DNA from: Rhododendron vialii
Lineage: Eukaryota > Streptophyta > Magnoliopsida > Ericales > Ericaceae
Length of the DNA stretch: 64,000 nucleotides
Reading direction: 5' to 3'
Assembly (NCBI RefSeq): GCF_030253575.1
Contig: NC_080560.1
Span: forward strand, 13,988,001 to 14,052,000
Below the pieces are notes generated by a model. That model was not told the origin of the DNA. It did no database searches and saw nothing but the letters and a program-made list of their open reading frames with translations. Each line of letters starts with the position of its first letter. The first letter of the stretch is position 1. Below are positions 1 to 14,730 of this stretch, one piece after another. The translations under genes and the position numbers were made by a program.

Positions 1-660
1 AAAAAGTTCAGGGTTTTTTTTTTTTTTGGTTGATAAACTAAGAGAACTCATCGATATTTAGTACCAAGTGGCAAGAAGATTGATTTTTTTGGGCACAACA
101 CGCTATTATGTAAGTCTTTGTTTTGCGGACCAAACAATCTTTCTGGGACAAAGATAGTATTGGGTAGCTTTGGCACCAAAAACTCGTTCAAACAAATCAA
201 ACTCAAACACTTTTTTTGTTTGTTTAAAAATTCAAGCCAAACCCAAGCATATAGGTGTTTGGCTTGATAGACTTGTGAAAAAGAATGATTCCGTAAATAA
301 TATTGCAAAGATGGGGTAAATCAATAAATATTCTAGATATGTGAGATCTTCTCTTAAACATCTTTCCACCAATCACGGGTACATTCAATACTTTTTTGCA
401 AGTCTAGATAGCTTCTTCTTCTTTTTTCCCCAATTTGTGTCATTCTGGAATGTCACAAGCTTAAGCTCAGACTAAATAACTCGAAATTTCAGGGGCTTAA
501 AATCAAACTTGAAAGCTTGAGATCTAGGGGTGTTAATTTAAATGGTAAACTAGACTGAACCGGATATTTTTTTTGGTTTTGAGATAGAACCGGTCCGATC
601 TGGTTCGATGGAATTGAAAATAAAATTTTCGGTTCGGTTTCCAATCTCAGATATTGTGCA
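1..660. other. Intergenic, AT-rich, no gene seen
   Basis: No coding pattern is seen on either strand. An AGGGGTGTTAAT stretch near 528-540 resembles the end of many plant hAT-type non-autonomous elements, but no matching opposite end was found. Confidence 0.4.
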
Positions 661-760
661 TGTACGTAAAAATTGCTAAGAGTGGGGCTCAAACTCGAGA
701 CCAAAGGTTTGCAGCAGCCCCTCCTTATCGTTAGGCTAGGGCTACCAAACTTGTTTGCCT
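661..760 (-). mobile_element. Possible tRNA-derived SINE head
   Basis: Read on the minus strand, TAGCCTAACGATAAGG resembles a pol III A box. About 36 bases on, GGTCTCGAGTTTGAGCCCC resembles a B box. That spacing is normal for tRNA-derived SINEs. No tail or target duplication was found, so this may be a truncated copy. Confidence 0.35.
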
Positions 761-2214
761 TGTTTGGATTCAAACTTGGGGAAAAAATTCCAACTCAAAA
801 AACACTCATTTCCCTACTTTCAATATTACTCTCATTTCTCTCTCCACTTCAATCATTACTCTCATTTCTCTCTCCACATATTAACTGTATCTCCAATTAT
901 TACCATAATTTCTCTCCACTTATTATCCCAAAAATCAAACCCAAAAAAACTCAAATTTGAATCCGAACAAGACAAGACACTAGGAGAGAAAGGAGAAATT
1001 ATATCAGATCTCAGATATAGAAACGGCGTACCTCGTTAGGGTTTATCCCTTAGGTTTTATAAAGTGAGCTTATTTGCTCCCCAACCCCAAGTAAGTCATG
1101 CTAGGCACAAGCACCATGAAATCACCCGTAACCGTTTCTCGTAGGCCACGTCATGGGTGACGCTTGGCGGGCACGTGGCCGAAAACACATAAGCGTTACG
1201 TGGCACCAAGAGGCCACGTATAGTCTGAGTCATCTTCATTGGCCGGTCTAATCTCTCGGCCTGGCCGGGGAGTTCCCACACTGGGTTTACTAAACGGGCT
1301 TCAGAAGGCGATGGGCCTAGCATCCAGCCCAGTTGCTTCCGACCAGTGTGAGCCCCAGTTCAATGGGCTACCCGGAATGTCAGGCCCACCTCCTGTCGGA
1401 TTCGGCCCACTACACAACCAAAAAAGTAGTTAGGGATCTCAACGCACTTTTCCTCTGCTCCAGTTCACAATAATAATGCATGTCAATAGATGGGAGTATG
1501 TGTGTTTGCACTTTTAGCACTTTCTAGTTTCCTATGTACAATTAAAACATGAGATAGACTTATTTACGGAGCTACGCAAATTCGGTCGTCCGTTTCGACT
1601 TTGAACGGTCTGAATTAAATGAAATTTTTTTTCAGAAAAGAGTAAACTCCCGGAAAGTTTCATTTAAATCTGGACCATCAAAAACACATTGAACGCTCGA
1701 GATTCACCTTCGTAAACAACTATTAACGGAAAGCTCCATGAAAAAGTTTTTCTCTTACAATCTCGATCAGAGGGATTGAAAATAACAGAAAAAGCATTGC
1801 TGAGCCAAAATAAAAAAAATAAAAAATAATAAAACTGAAAAAGTGTTACAGCCCCTTTGGTTCAAGAGTAGCACATGAATCACATACATCCTAATCCTAA
1901 TAATGTTCAAACAAGCCCTGTATTTTCAAAGTTTGTTGCAAAGACCAACCACTCTCACCGACACACACACACACCGTCAATTAATTTCCGTGATTATTCT
2001 GGTAATGTCATAGTTCAACAGATTTTCGATTGGTAGCAGGTAGCTTTACGTAGAAATGGAAAACGAATTAGTACTAAAAAAGAGGCGCCAGCAATTGGGT
2101 CAAAAGATGGATTTTTGGCCTAAATCCATCTTTGACAGGTGATGCTGGGTAACTGATTTTTGTACGATATGGCCCTTTACCTTAGTTGAATATTTTTGTG
2201 CAACAAAGACTGGA
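761..2214. other. Intergenic with GC-rich island and fold-back stretch
   Basis: No gene is seen. The stretch 1040-1440 is much richer in GC than its surroundings and holds several CACGTGGC/GCCACGT motifs, like a decayed LTR or other element. At about 1590-1680 the motif around AATTAAATGAAAT recurs inverted as ATTTCATTTAAAT-type sequence, suggesting a fold-back MITE remnant with unclear ends. A short CA-rich run lies near 1960-1975. Confidence 0.35.
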
Positions 2215-2415
2215 CCAATGCAAGGCTCGGTCTGGTGGTCAAGGCTTCAAACGTAGAGGTTTGCTTTGTCTTAAAGTCTCATGCTCGAGTTCATGTGCCA
2301 TTGTTTTTTCGGACAACCACACCTCAAAACGCGAGTGCGAAATTGGTATAAGACGACTTGTAGAAATTAGTCCGAGGTCCATCTAAGTTGGCCCGAGAAT
2401 GACGCACCCAAAAAC
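2215..2415 (+). mobile_element. SINE-like repeat
   Basis: The stretch has the build of a tRNA-derived SINE: a head CTCGGTCTGGTGGTCAAGGC, a B-box-like TCATGCTCGAGTTCATGTG about 60 bases later, then GAAATTAGTCCGAGGT and TAAGTTGGCCCG blocks that I recall from a common plant SINE family. No clean target duplication was found. Confidence 0.45.
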
Positions 2416-2658
2416 TAGAAGAGCAGGGACCATGTTTGAGGGAGTAGCATGAACCTATCAAGTAAGTTTAGCGAAGTTCATCAAGCACTTGAGAGGAACA
2501 ATCAGTATTATTGTCCCTCAAATAGTGTAATGACCCACATATCCAGAATCCGGTGATTGCGGAGTAGTAATAATACTTTGAAGATTCACTAGGAGGGTTG
2601 AGTACAATTTGCCAATCCTATTGGTTGGCTAACTTAAACCTATATGTAAGTTGTAACC

Positions 2659-2804
2659 AATTATTGAGGCTGCTCAGTTGGTCATGAATCATGATTCAGG
2701 AGTTCGAATCTCCCCACCTACATGTAGTAGTTCGAATCTCTCCCCTGTGCTAACGTAACGACACATCCCGCTAATTATACTGTGTGGAAAAAAAAAATTG
2801 TTGA
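2659..2804 (+). mobile_element. tRNA-derived SINE with target duplication
   Basis: The body (2668-2797) starts with an A-box-like TGCTCAGTTGGTCATGA and a B-box-like AGTTCGAATCTCCCC, and ends in a run of ten A. It is flanked by nine-base repeats, AATTATTGA (2659-2667) and AATTGTTGA (2796-2804), which differ at one base; the second overlaps the tail. Pol III boxes, A tail and duplication together are the classic signature of a LINE-mobilised SINE. It lies about 0.5 kb upstream of the peroxidase TATA box. Confidence 0.6.
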
Positions 2805-3289
2805 TTACCAACTCAAGGAAGGGCGCTACTAAATGTACGAGGATTCCGCTACTGCAGGGTATCGAGAAAGGGGAAAGGGTGGAGTGTACAAAACTCTAAC
2901 CAGCAAGCGGAGAAGCTGTTTTCGCAACTCAAATCCGTAACTACCAGGTCACTATCAGTTTGGCAAGGATGATATATTATACCGTAGAATCTATTTTCTG
3001 CTCCGAGCCCACATTGATCACCAACTAATCTTGAATCAAAGCTAGTATACGTTGAGACGAGGGGTAATTTTATTATTTTATCGATACACCCTTGGAATCT
3101 TGCGTTCTTCTCCGTGAGAACACCGTTCATGTGGAGCCAAAATATGAAAGACCATTGCCAAACTACTATGCTTTCACTTTGCTGACTTCCATACTCCTTG
3201 TCTCCTTGACATGGACATGGTACTGAACAATTACCTTAACCTAGATGTAAAGCATACTTTCCAATCTGGCATGACATGAGAGCTTTCTC

Positions 3290-3297
3290 TATAAATA
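3290..3297 (+). promoter_or_regulatory. TATA box of the peroxidase gene
   Basis: TATAAATA lies 74 bases upstream of the peroxidase ATG, which leaves room for a leader of about 40-50 nt. The region 2805-3289 upstream has no gene that I can support. Confidence 0.6.
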
Positions 3298-3364
3298 CAA
3301 ACCGTGAGTTTCTTGACACATGCACAGGATAGAGAATCCTGGAATTAGTTGTTCTATATTCTGA

Positions 3365-6244
<2,880 letters not shown>

Positions 6245-7470
6245 GTTCTGAAGTGTTAAAGAATTCATCGAAAATTCGAAGAATTCCAATGGTTTGAGTA
6301 GGGTCTTGTCACTTGTTTGTTTTTTGGTTACAAGTACTAAAGAAGTTCTGATAAAAAATAAATAAATAAAATAAGTAGTACTAAAGAAGTGTCACAAGTA
6401 AAAAAGGCACTGTACTATGTTCATTGGGTGGGGACCAATATTTATTTTTGTTTTTATTGCCAACATCAATGGAGATTTTATTTGGTTATTCGATTATTTC
6501 AGACATTCATGTTTCAGACATTTATTAAGGCTGTCATGGGAACGAAATATACTACCAAAAAAAGTAGGAAAAGTAGAATATTCCTTTTTTATAGTATATA
6601 ACTATACTTAGGAACTCCAATTAGGAATTTTTATTTTGTACTTTGTAGAACCTATATTTGGTACTTTGAGTCCTGCTGCAAGAAGAGAAAGAGAGAATCA
6701 TGAAAATTTCTGAAGTACCTGGTTTTGTAGTTTCTCACCTTTGAATCTTCGATTGGACGGCGCTGTAAGTTCACTCTTCCAATTTCCTATGAGCTCTACT
6801 GCAAAGACTGCTCTTCCTCCCTATGAGCTCTACTATAAAATGAGAGGACCACTCTAATACCCATGTGAGAGGACGGCACTGTATTTCGATTGGAGGGCAC
6901 TCTCTGATACCTAAGTCAGTTCTTTCTCATTGATAAAGAAAAGTACACAAGAGAAGTAACAATATGTACATTTCTATGGTTTATAATAAAACTTTTGTAA
7001 TAATAATGTACTTGGGCATCACGTAAGACCGTGCCAACCAAGTGCCCTGACCTATTAACCACTTTTCACGTAACATCATGCATGACGATACCGACCATCC
7101 ATGTCGGCAAATGCAATGTGGCCGAGCCATGCCACTCGGCTTGCGCCCTAACTTTTAGGAGTGTCTCACTAGGTCAAAACCTCATGGAGTCCCGTCCAGC
7201 CCGGCCCTTCAACCGTCTGCCTGCAATACGAAGGGCAAAAGCCCTTGGGCAAGACTGCTCACGAGTGCAATGGGCTCAGCCTACTCTATGTGGCCCACAC
7301 TACAAGGTTCGACCACTGCAAATTAAAATTGTTTTTCATCACACTTTTTGTTGTTTAATTCATAAATAATGTTTTTCTTTCTATATTACTCGTCTACTAA
7401 TCTTTCTAGCTTTTAATTCGTCCTCCATAAAAACGAGTACCGCCAAAAGAAATTAGAAGGTCGATCCCAA
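6245..7470. other. Intergenic; GC-richer stretch of unknown origin
   Basis: The peroxidase 3' region is followed by AT-rich DNA without genes. The stretch 7020-7320 is GC-richer and ends in a GGCCCACACTACA-like run, as does the island at 1040-1440 (GGCCCACTACACA). Both may be decayed pieces of one repeat family. Confidence 0.35.
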
Positions 7471-8087
7471 ACGTAATGCCAATTATTATTATTATTTTTT
7501 TTGGCAAATGTGAGAAGTTGTATTCAATTGTAAGGCGAAAACCTACACAACAAAAAGGAACCCTATGGGGGCAAATGAGCGTCCACAAACCGGACAAACC
7601 ATTAGAGATGGCAATTAGAGTACAACATATGTAGCCCTATTTCAAACTCGCCTAGCGAAATCAAGTTCGCAGAAAATAAAACTAATACGAAGCACATGAC
7701 CAACAAACCACCGGACTAAATCCGAACAGTAATCAGACTAAATCCGAACAAAAAACGAAATAAAGCAAAAAAAAAAAAAACACTCCCCTCCGTCATTGAG
7801 TAGCCTTTCTCTTGCCTAGCCCTCTACCGATCAAGCTCCCAAGTCGGTAACCCACACACGACTGCTAACCTAGAAGTAGAGCGGTGCGGCGGAAAATGAC
7901 AAGTGATTTTGGTGGAGAATGGGAAAGGGAAACCAGATCTGAAGGCGGGGATTGATCCCTCCCCTCCCGCCGCCCATATTTGGGTATAAACCCAAGGGGA
8001 AAGGAGGGGAAGGAGAAGACAAAGTGTGATGACTCTTTTAGGGTTAGAGAGGTGCTCTTGTTTTTTTGGTTTTACGTAATGCCAATT
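7471..8087 (-). mobile_element. LINE-type retroposed insert with 14-bp target duplication
   Basis: A 589-bp insert (7485-8073) is flanked by perfect 14-bp direct repeats ACGTAATGCCAATT (7471-7484 and 8074-8087). On the minus strand it begins with a leader-like AACCCTAAAAG stretch and ends with an A run followed by TAA repeats abutting the duplication. Tail plus long perfect duplication indicate target-primed reverse transcription. I see no reverse transcriptase, so this is a non-autonomous LINE derivative, a 5'-truncated LINE or a retroposed transcript. A minus-strand frame of about 98 codons (8120-7824) resembles nothing I know and crosses the insert's border, so it is probably chance. Confidence 0.65.
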
Positions 8088-8162
8088 CGTTCTTGGCATT
8101 TTGGAGTGAGAAGGTACCAATCAAATTTGGCAGTAGAGTCAAATACTTTTTAGATTATAAAC

Positions 8163-8727
8163 TGTGTGGGCTTCGGTGATGGCCTCGGTGGTGTAACCGG
8201 ACCACCATTAACCGAAGTCTCATATCAGGCGGGGCAATGTATATTCTCCTCTTTACTCGCTCGGTATCAAGTCTCCTGTTGGCGCTTCGGTTATTACCGA
8301 AGTACAAGCATTCTGTTAAGGTCTCTTGAAAGAGTGTAGCACACCAAGAGGGGACCAAGAGCGACACGTGGCGGAAAGAATCATCTAGGCCAGGTCTGGC
8401 CATGTGCTTCGTAACCGTCTTATCCGGTGCGTCATCTATGACGTAACCCGAGGCGGTTACCTAAGCGTGACCTCCACGCACTAGCTTGGAGCCCAAGTTA
8501 ACCTAGGTCTATAAATACAAAGGGATACTCATCTTTGAGAGGTATGCCATCTTTCCCTAACCCTAGACCTAAAAACATCTCTCCTTACATCTAACTTGAT
8601 CGTCGGAGGGTCACTAGGCTATTCCAACCTTAGTGACTTGTTGCAGGTTCAGCGGCGGAGGAACAGAGCAGCGGAAGAGAAGTACTAGTTCAGGCCAAGG
8701 TCCCTCCTCCTAAATCGAACCCCTACA
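8163..8727 (+). repeat. 5' LTR
   Basis: 565 bp, TG...CA ends, aligning without gaps to 18852-19416. It contains a G-box/ABRE-like ACACGTGGC near 8364, a bZIP-type TGACGTAA near 8439, a perfect palindrome CTTCGGT-TATT-ACCGAAG at 8285-8302, and a TATA box at 8510-8517. Confidence 0.95.
8510..8517 (+). promoter_or_regulatory. LTR TATA box
   Basis: TATAAATA within the 5' LTR; the same octamer is at 19199-19206 in the 3' LTR. It probably sets the U3/R boundary about 30 bases downstream. Confidence 0.6.
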
Positions 8728-8750
8728 ATTGGCGACTCCGCTGGGGACCT
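8728..8750 (+). other. Primer binding site
   Basis: Directly after the LTR end comes ATTGGCGACTCCGCTGGGGA. TGGCGACTCC-type sites complement the 3' end of a tRNA, which I recall as tRNA-Arg for Tat/Ogre elements. The tRNA identity is unverified. Confidence 0.65.
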
Positions 8751-8809
8751 AGCCACCCTTTCAACTTTCACCTCCCCCTTTCTGCTTCGTTCACCGTCCA
8801 GAATCAAAC

Positions 8810-10620
8810 ATGGTTGAGATCGACGAAGCCCATCACGGTGGTGCCGCCCACGGGCTCGATTCCCTCGTGGACCACAGCCTAGCTTCCGGCGGGGCAGCCG
8901 CCCTAGGAAAGACCCACGTATCCATCGGAGTTGGCGCCGGAGCGTCAGCTCCAAACGCAGGCCCATCCTCCGAGCTCCACTCCTACATCCGCCACCTCGA
9001 GCGAAAAATCGATGACCTCACAACGGTCATGGACCGCGACAGACACGTCCGAGACGAGTTGGCGGAGATCAAGCACCTCCTCCAAATCTCCCCATCTCAT
9101 TCCTCCGGGAGTCGCGGTGGAAGGAAAAACCATCACACCCCCCCCCCCCCCCCCCCCCCCCCCACGCAGTCAGGAAGTCGGTCACCTGCTAGAGCACAGA
9201 CCCCGCCCCTCAGTCAAGGATCGTCTCGAGTCACCAAGGGCGGCGGACACTCGAGCCCCAAAAGACGCATCGCACAGGGACCGTTCCCGCTCCCCTATGC
9301 AACTTCGAAGGAGGCCATCGGCCTTTGATAGGCTCGGTGGTGGGAGCGTCTCTGCCTCCTCCACCCACTCGGTCCTAGTGGGCAGGACAGGCCGGGAATC
9401 TACCCCTAGCCTCACAAGGGCAGCCAGGGGGGATGACGGCCTTGTCGAGATCCAGACTCCGGGATACCGCGAGCGCCTGAAGGGCTCTCGACCTAGAAGT
9501 CCCATCGTCTCGCACCCCGGCGGCGCACACAACAGGAGCCCGATCACCGAGCGCCTCGAGCCCTCTGCTCGGGACAGCTACCGCCATCACCGCCAAGAGC
9601 GTTTTTCCAGAAGATCGGTTAGTATTGTTCCAAAGAGAAAGGAACATGAACGATTGGACAAACTTGTCCCAAAGAAGCGTACAGCGACTGAGTGTCCAGA
9701 CGGCCCCGACCGTTCGATCCGACCTCATCGCGACGCGCGGCTTACACGACTCACGACCTCTCCCTTTACGAGAGAGATCGACTCGGTTACCCCCCCAAAG
9801 GATTCACCCAACCCAAGTTTGCCAAATATGACGGCAAGACCGAGGCGTACACTCATCTGGTTCAGTATAAAACTGTCATGTCTCTGTTTCTTCGGAATGA
9901 ACCCTCGGACGACGCCTTCCTGTGCAAAGTGTTTCCTGCAAGCCTCGGCAACCTGGGCCTCACCTGGTTCAATCAACTCCCGGCTCGGTCAATCTCCTCG
10001 TTCGATTCCCTTTGTGATGCCTTCATGGCCCGGTTCGTAACGAGCAACAAGCACGAGAATGAGATCGACTTCCTCTTAGCCCTCCGCAAGAGGAACGACG
10101 AAACACTTCGGCAGTACGTCGGCCGTTATTGGGAGTTGTTCAATGAGATAGAGGGTTGCGACGGCGTCATCTCTGCCCGAGGATTCAAGCTCGGTCGCAC
10201 CTCCCAGGACGAGCAAGTCTACGACGACCTCGCTCGCCATAAGCCAAACTCTATGAAGGACCTTATGACTCGAATTGAGGGCTGGTGTCAGCTCATCGAA
10301 TCCAAGGCAGAGAGAGGCATCGGGAAGCCTACAAGTTCAAAGACGTTAAGCACCTCGGTGTCCGTACCGGCCCCCGCACCTGTCCAAACACCGAAGAAAC
10401 AGGTCAACACCATCAAGCAGTCGCCGAGGAGGGGACCGAAGCCAAGTGACTTCAATGCCGAGAAAACCGTCTTCACCATTCCCATCTACCGGATCATCGA
10501 CCAAGTGAAGGACCAGCCCTTTTTCTCCTTCCCAAATCAAAAGCTAGGAACCGAGAATGGGAAAATCAAGAATCCCATCGTCTGATGCAGTTACCACAGT
10601 GAACAAGGTCACTTCACCAT
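8810..10620 (+). pseudogene. gag region of the LTR element
   Basis: The first part is rich in Ser, Arg and Pro and looks disordered. The capsid-type retrotransposon gag domain lies at about 9780-10180 (KYDGK, LTWFNQL, FVTSNK and LRQYVGRYW motifs), followed by a basic linker. The region is broken. It starts about 80 bases after the primer binding site. Confidence 0.8.
9138..9163 (+). repeat. Poly-C tract (26 C)
   Basis: An uninterrupted run of 26 cytosines in the gag region. The length is prone to replication slippage and to sequencing error, and the complementary G run could form a quadruplex. Confidence 0.9.
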
Positions 10621-10879
10621 AGCTTGCAAGCCCTTCAAAGCCTACTTGGAGCAGCTTGTCGCGGGAGGCCACCTCGGCAACTTCATCGATCACGAAAAGA
10701 CGACGGCTCGAGCGCAACGGACCGAAACAAATATGGAGGAAGAGGTCCAGACAATCCACATCATACACGGTCCATTGAACCCCGAGGCCGCTCGTGTCAT
10801 CTGGGCCGAGTTGAATGAAGCCTCCTCCTCCAAGCAAGTCATGTTAGTCGGCCCCGAACCAAAGCGCCCTAGAACCGAT

Positions 10880-13800
10880 GACGGTTCCAAATGGACGATA
10901 ACGTTTACCGAGAAGGATCTCGACCGCGTCCAGCTTCCCCACAACGACGCCCTCGTGGTCACGCTACGCATCGAAACTTTCAACGTCTGTCGCGTCCTCG
11001 CAGACCAGGGCAGCTCGGCCGAAGTCATGTACTACTCTGTGTTCAAGGATCTGAAGATTCCCAACACCGACCTCCGTCCATCCGAAGTTCCTCGTATCGG
11101 CTTCAATGGAGCTCCTGTCTGGCCCATCGGTATGATCACTCTTCTTGTCCGCGCCGGCTCGGTAACACTTCAAATGGAATTTGTGGTAGTTGACGTCCCT
11201 GGCCCTTACAACGCCATTGTCGGGCGAACCTGGCTACATAAGCTTAAAGCGATTGCCTCCACCTATCACCAAGTGGTACGTTTCATTGGCACTCACGGGC
11301 ACCAGGAAGACTTGTACGGAGACCAGACCGCGGCCAAGCAGTGCTACATCAACGCCGTTCGAAGCAACAAACAGACCTCCCGGGTGAATCTCATTGAAGC
11401 CCCCGAGGCCCCAGTTTTGGAGGACGTCGGTAGATCCCCCGACGACAAAACCGTTGAAGACGTGGCCACCATCCCAATAACCGAAGACGGCTCCCGTTTC
11501 TTCCTTGTCAGTTCCTCACTTAGTGACACTGATCGGAATGAGACGGTAGCTTTTCTCAACCGAAACATTGAAGTGTTCGCCTGGACCCCATATGAGATGC
11601 CCAGGCTCGACCCCTCTTTCATCTGCCATGAGCTCAACATCGACAAAGCCAAGCGACCGATCGTACAGAAGGCACGACGGTCCTCTCCTATTCACTCCGA
11701 GGCCGTCATCGAAGAAGTCAACCGACTCCTGAACGCAGGGGCAATCAGAGAGGTCCAGTATCCCAAGTGGCTGGCCAACACCGTCGTAGTCAAGAAAAAG
11801 AACGGCAAATGGTGCGTCTGCGTCGACTACTCAAACCTCAACGACGCCTGCCCAAAGGACTTCTTTCCTCTTCCCCGTATCGACCAGCTCGTCGATGCCA
11901 CCTCCGGACACGAGCGACTCAGCTTATTGGATGCGTTTTCGAGGCTATCACCAGATTGCCATGAGCGAAGGCGACATCGAGAACACCACCTTCATTACCC
12001 CCCACGGGATCTTTGGTTACCTTGTCATGCCCTTCGGTTTAAAAAATGCCGGGGCAACTTTCCAGCGAATGATAACCAAGATGTTTGAGCGATTACTAGG
12101 CAACACTATGCTGGCGTACATTGACGACATGGTGGTCAAAAGTTTGCGCGCCGGTGATCATCTCACTCACCTCGCCGAAGTCTTTGAGATACTCAAGAAC
12201 CACAAGCTCCGCCTCAATGCCGAGAAATGTGTCTTCGGGGTTAGCTCCGGCAAATTTCTTGGCCACGTCGTCTCTCGACGCGGTATTGAGGCCGATCCTT
12301 TCCAGATTTGCGCTATTAATCAGCTCTCGGCTCCCCACAACAAGCGCGATGTTCAGCGTCTAACAGGCATGGCAGCAGCACTGAATCGGTTTATAAGTCG
12401 TTCCTCGGACAAATGTCAGCCATTCTTCGCACTTCTAAAGGGCAGCCAACGAAGCTTCAACTGGACAGAAGATTGTGACCGAGCCCTCCAACGACTAAAG
12501 GAGTATCTTTTCGCGGCTCCACTCTTCGTCACTCCTCAGAACCAGGAGGACTTGTTCCTCTACCTAGCTGTCTCTCCGCACGCTGTAAGCTCGGTGCTCG
12601 TCCGACAGGAGGGCCGGGAGCACCAGCCAATTTATTACTCCAGCAAAACCATGACTCCCGCCAAGACGCGTTACCTCCCCCTGGAGAAGCTCGTGCTCGC
12701 CCTCATCTTAGCCTCCCGAAAGCTTGCCCCGTATTTCCAGTCGCATCGCGTCATCGTCCTGACCGAGTTCCCCCTCAAATCTCTTCTCCGAAATGCCGAT
12801 CTCTCCAACCGAATCTCACAATGGGCCGTCGAGCTTGCAAATTTTGAAATACACTTTCAACCTCGGACAGCAATAAAAGCTCAGGTGCTGGCCGACTTCA
12901 TTGCCGAGCTTACACCGCCCAACATATCCGCTTCGGCACCCACCCCGAGCACCGAGGCAGTACTCCAGGCCAACCCTAGCACAGCATGGCAGCTTTTTCA
13001 CGGAGATGTTTGGAAAATGTACGTCGATGGCGCCTCCAACAGCCGAGGCGCAGGTGCAAGCGTCGTTCTTCTCTCACCCTCCGGTGTCTTGCACGAAAGC
13101 TCATTCTCCATCAACTTCCCAGCCTCTAACAACGAGGCCAAATATGAAGCACTTATCTCGGGACTCAAGACTGCCGAAGCCATTGGCATCGAAGAGCTCG
13201 TCGTTTACAGCGACTCCCAATTGGTGGTTAACCAACTCTCTGAAGAATATGAAGCTCGGGATGATCGCATGCGTACCTACCTCAGCGCCGCAGTCCAGCT
13301 CATTCAACGCTTTAAAGCAATCAGAGTCGAGCATATCTCAAGGGAACAAAACGCCCACGCCCACGCCCTTGCAGGGCTCGCTTCGGCATTTTCATGTACT
13401 GGACACTGTTCCATTTCCTTCTATTCTATCGACAAGCCCAATTTTGAACTCGAAGATCTACAAAAGGAAGTACTCAACATAGAGCTTGGCCCGAGCTGGA
13501 TGGATGAAATCGTCCTCTACCTACGAGATGACACCCTTCCCACCGACAAAAAGGAAGCTCACCGACTCCGAAACAGGGCCGCTCTCTTCTAGCTCAATCC
13601 AAACGGGAAGCTTTACCGAAGATCATTTACCGGTCCATATCTCCTGGTTGCACACCCATACCAAGTCCCGAGCATCATCGAAGAGCTTCATGCCGGCGAC
13701 AGCGGTTGTCACTCCGGTGGACGGTCACTCGCCCACCGAGCCCTCACTCAGGGGTATTGGTGGCCGACAATGAAGAAGGATTCTGAAGAGTTTGTCAAGC

Positions 13801-14730
13801 GTTGCAAGAAGTGTCAGATGTTTGCTCCCATTATTCATCAGCCGGCCCGGGACCTTAGCCCTCTCACCAGCCCCTAGCCCTTCTCCCAATGGGGCATGGA
13901 TATCGTTGGAAAGCTCCCAGTCGCTCCGGGTGGATTCAAATTCCTCCTAACCGCAACCGATTATTTCTCAAAATGGGTCGAGGCCGAGCCCCTAGTTACC
14001 ATTGAAGAAACAGACGTCATCCGCTTCGTATGGCGAAACATCATCTCTCGCTTTGGTGTGCCGTTCGCCATAATTACTGACAATGGAAGGCAGTTTACAG
14101 TGCAGAAGTACCGGGCCCTGCTTGACGAATACGGTATCAAATGGGACACATCCACTCCGGCTTACCCCCAGGGTAACGGACAGGCCGAGGCGGCAAACAA
14201 GGCAATTTCATCTGGACTCAAGCGACGACTCGAGTCACGATGGGGAAAGTGGGCCGAAGAGCTACCTAGGGTACTCTGGGGCTACCGTACTACTCCTCGG
14301 CGATCTACCGGTCGCACGCCCTTTTCCTTAGCATTTGGAATGGAGGCGGTCATCCCTCTCCAAGTCGGACTCCCAACAATGTGAACAGAAAACTTTGATG
14401 AGTCGGTCAACAACAACAAACATTGCTTCGGACCTCGACTTAGCCGAAGAAGAACGGGACAACGCAAGAATCAAGCTCGCTTCATACCAACAGGAGGTTG
14501 CAAAAGGTTACAACCGAAGCGTCCGCCTCAGGTCATTTAAGCCTGACGACCTTGTCTGGAAGAAAGTGGTGGAGAAATCCAAAAAGCGAAAACTAATGCC
14601 CAATTGGGAGGGCCCCTACCGAGTCCTCAAGCACCTCGGATCAGGAAATTACAAGTTAGAAAAGTTGGATGGTTCCCCCATTGCCAAAACATGGAATGCA
14701 AACAACTTGAAGAAGTTCTACGGATAAAGC
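10880..14730 (+). pseudogene. pol region: PR, RT, RNase H, archaeal RNase H, integrase
   Basis: Approximate domains: aspartic protease near 10980-11240 (ADQGSSAEV active-site block); reverse transcriptase near 11690-12300 (KWCVCVDY, FGLKNAGATFQ, catalytic YIDD); first RNase H near 12540-12800 (PIYYSSKT); second, archaeal-type RNase H near 13010-13380 (YVDGASN, NNEAKYEAL, YSDSQLVVNQ); integrase near 13660-14380 with an HHCC-type zinc module, a catalytic core (MDIVG, TDNGRQF, YPQGNGQAE) and a basic C-terminal part to about 14725. The order and the doubled RNase H fit the Tat lineage. The region is broken. Confidence 0.88.

Noticed and set aside
2849-3130. 93-codon minus-strand frame upstream of the peroxidase
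   Set aside because: No family pattern, overlaps the promoter region, no splice or start context.
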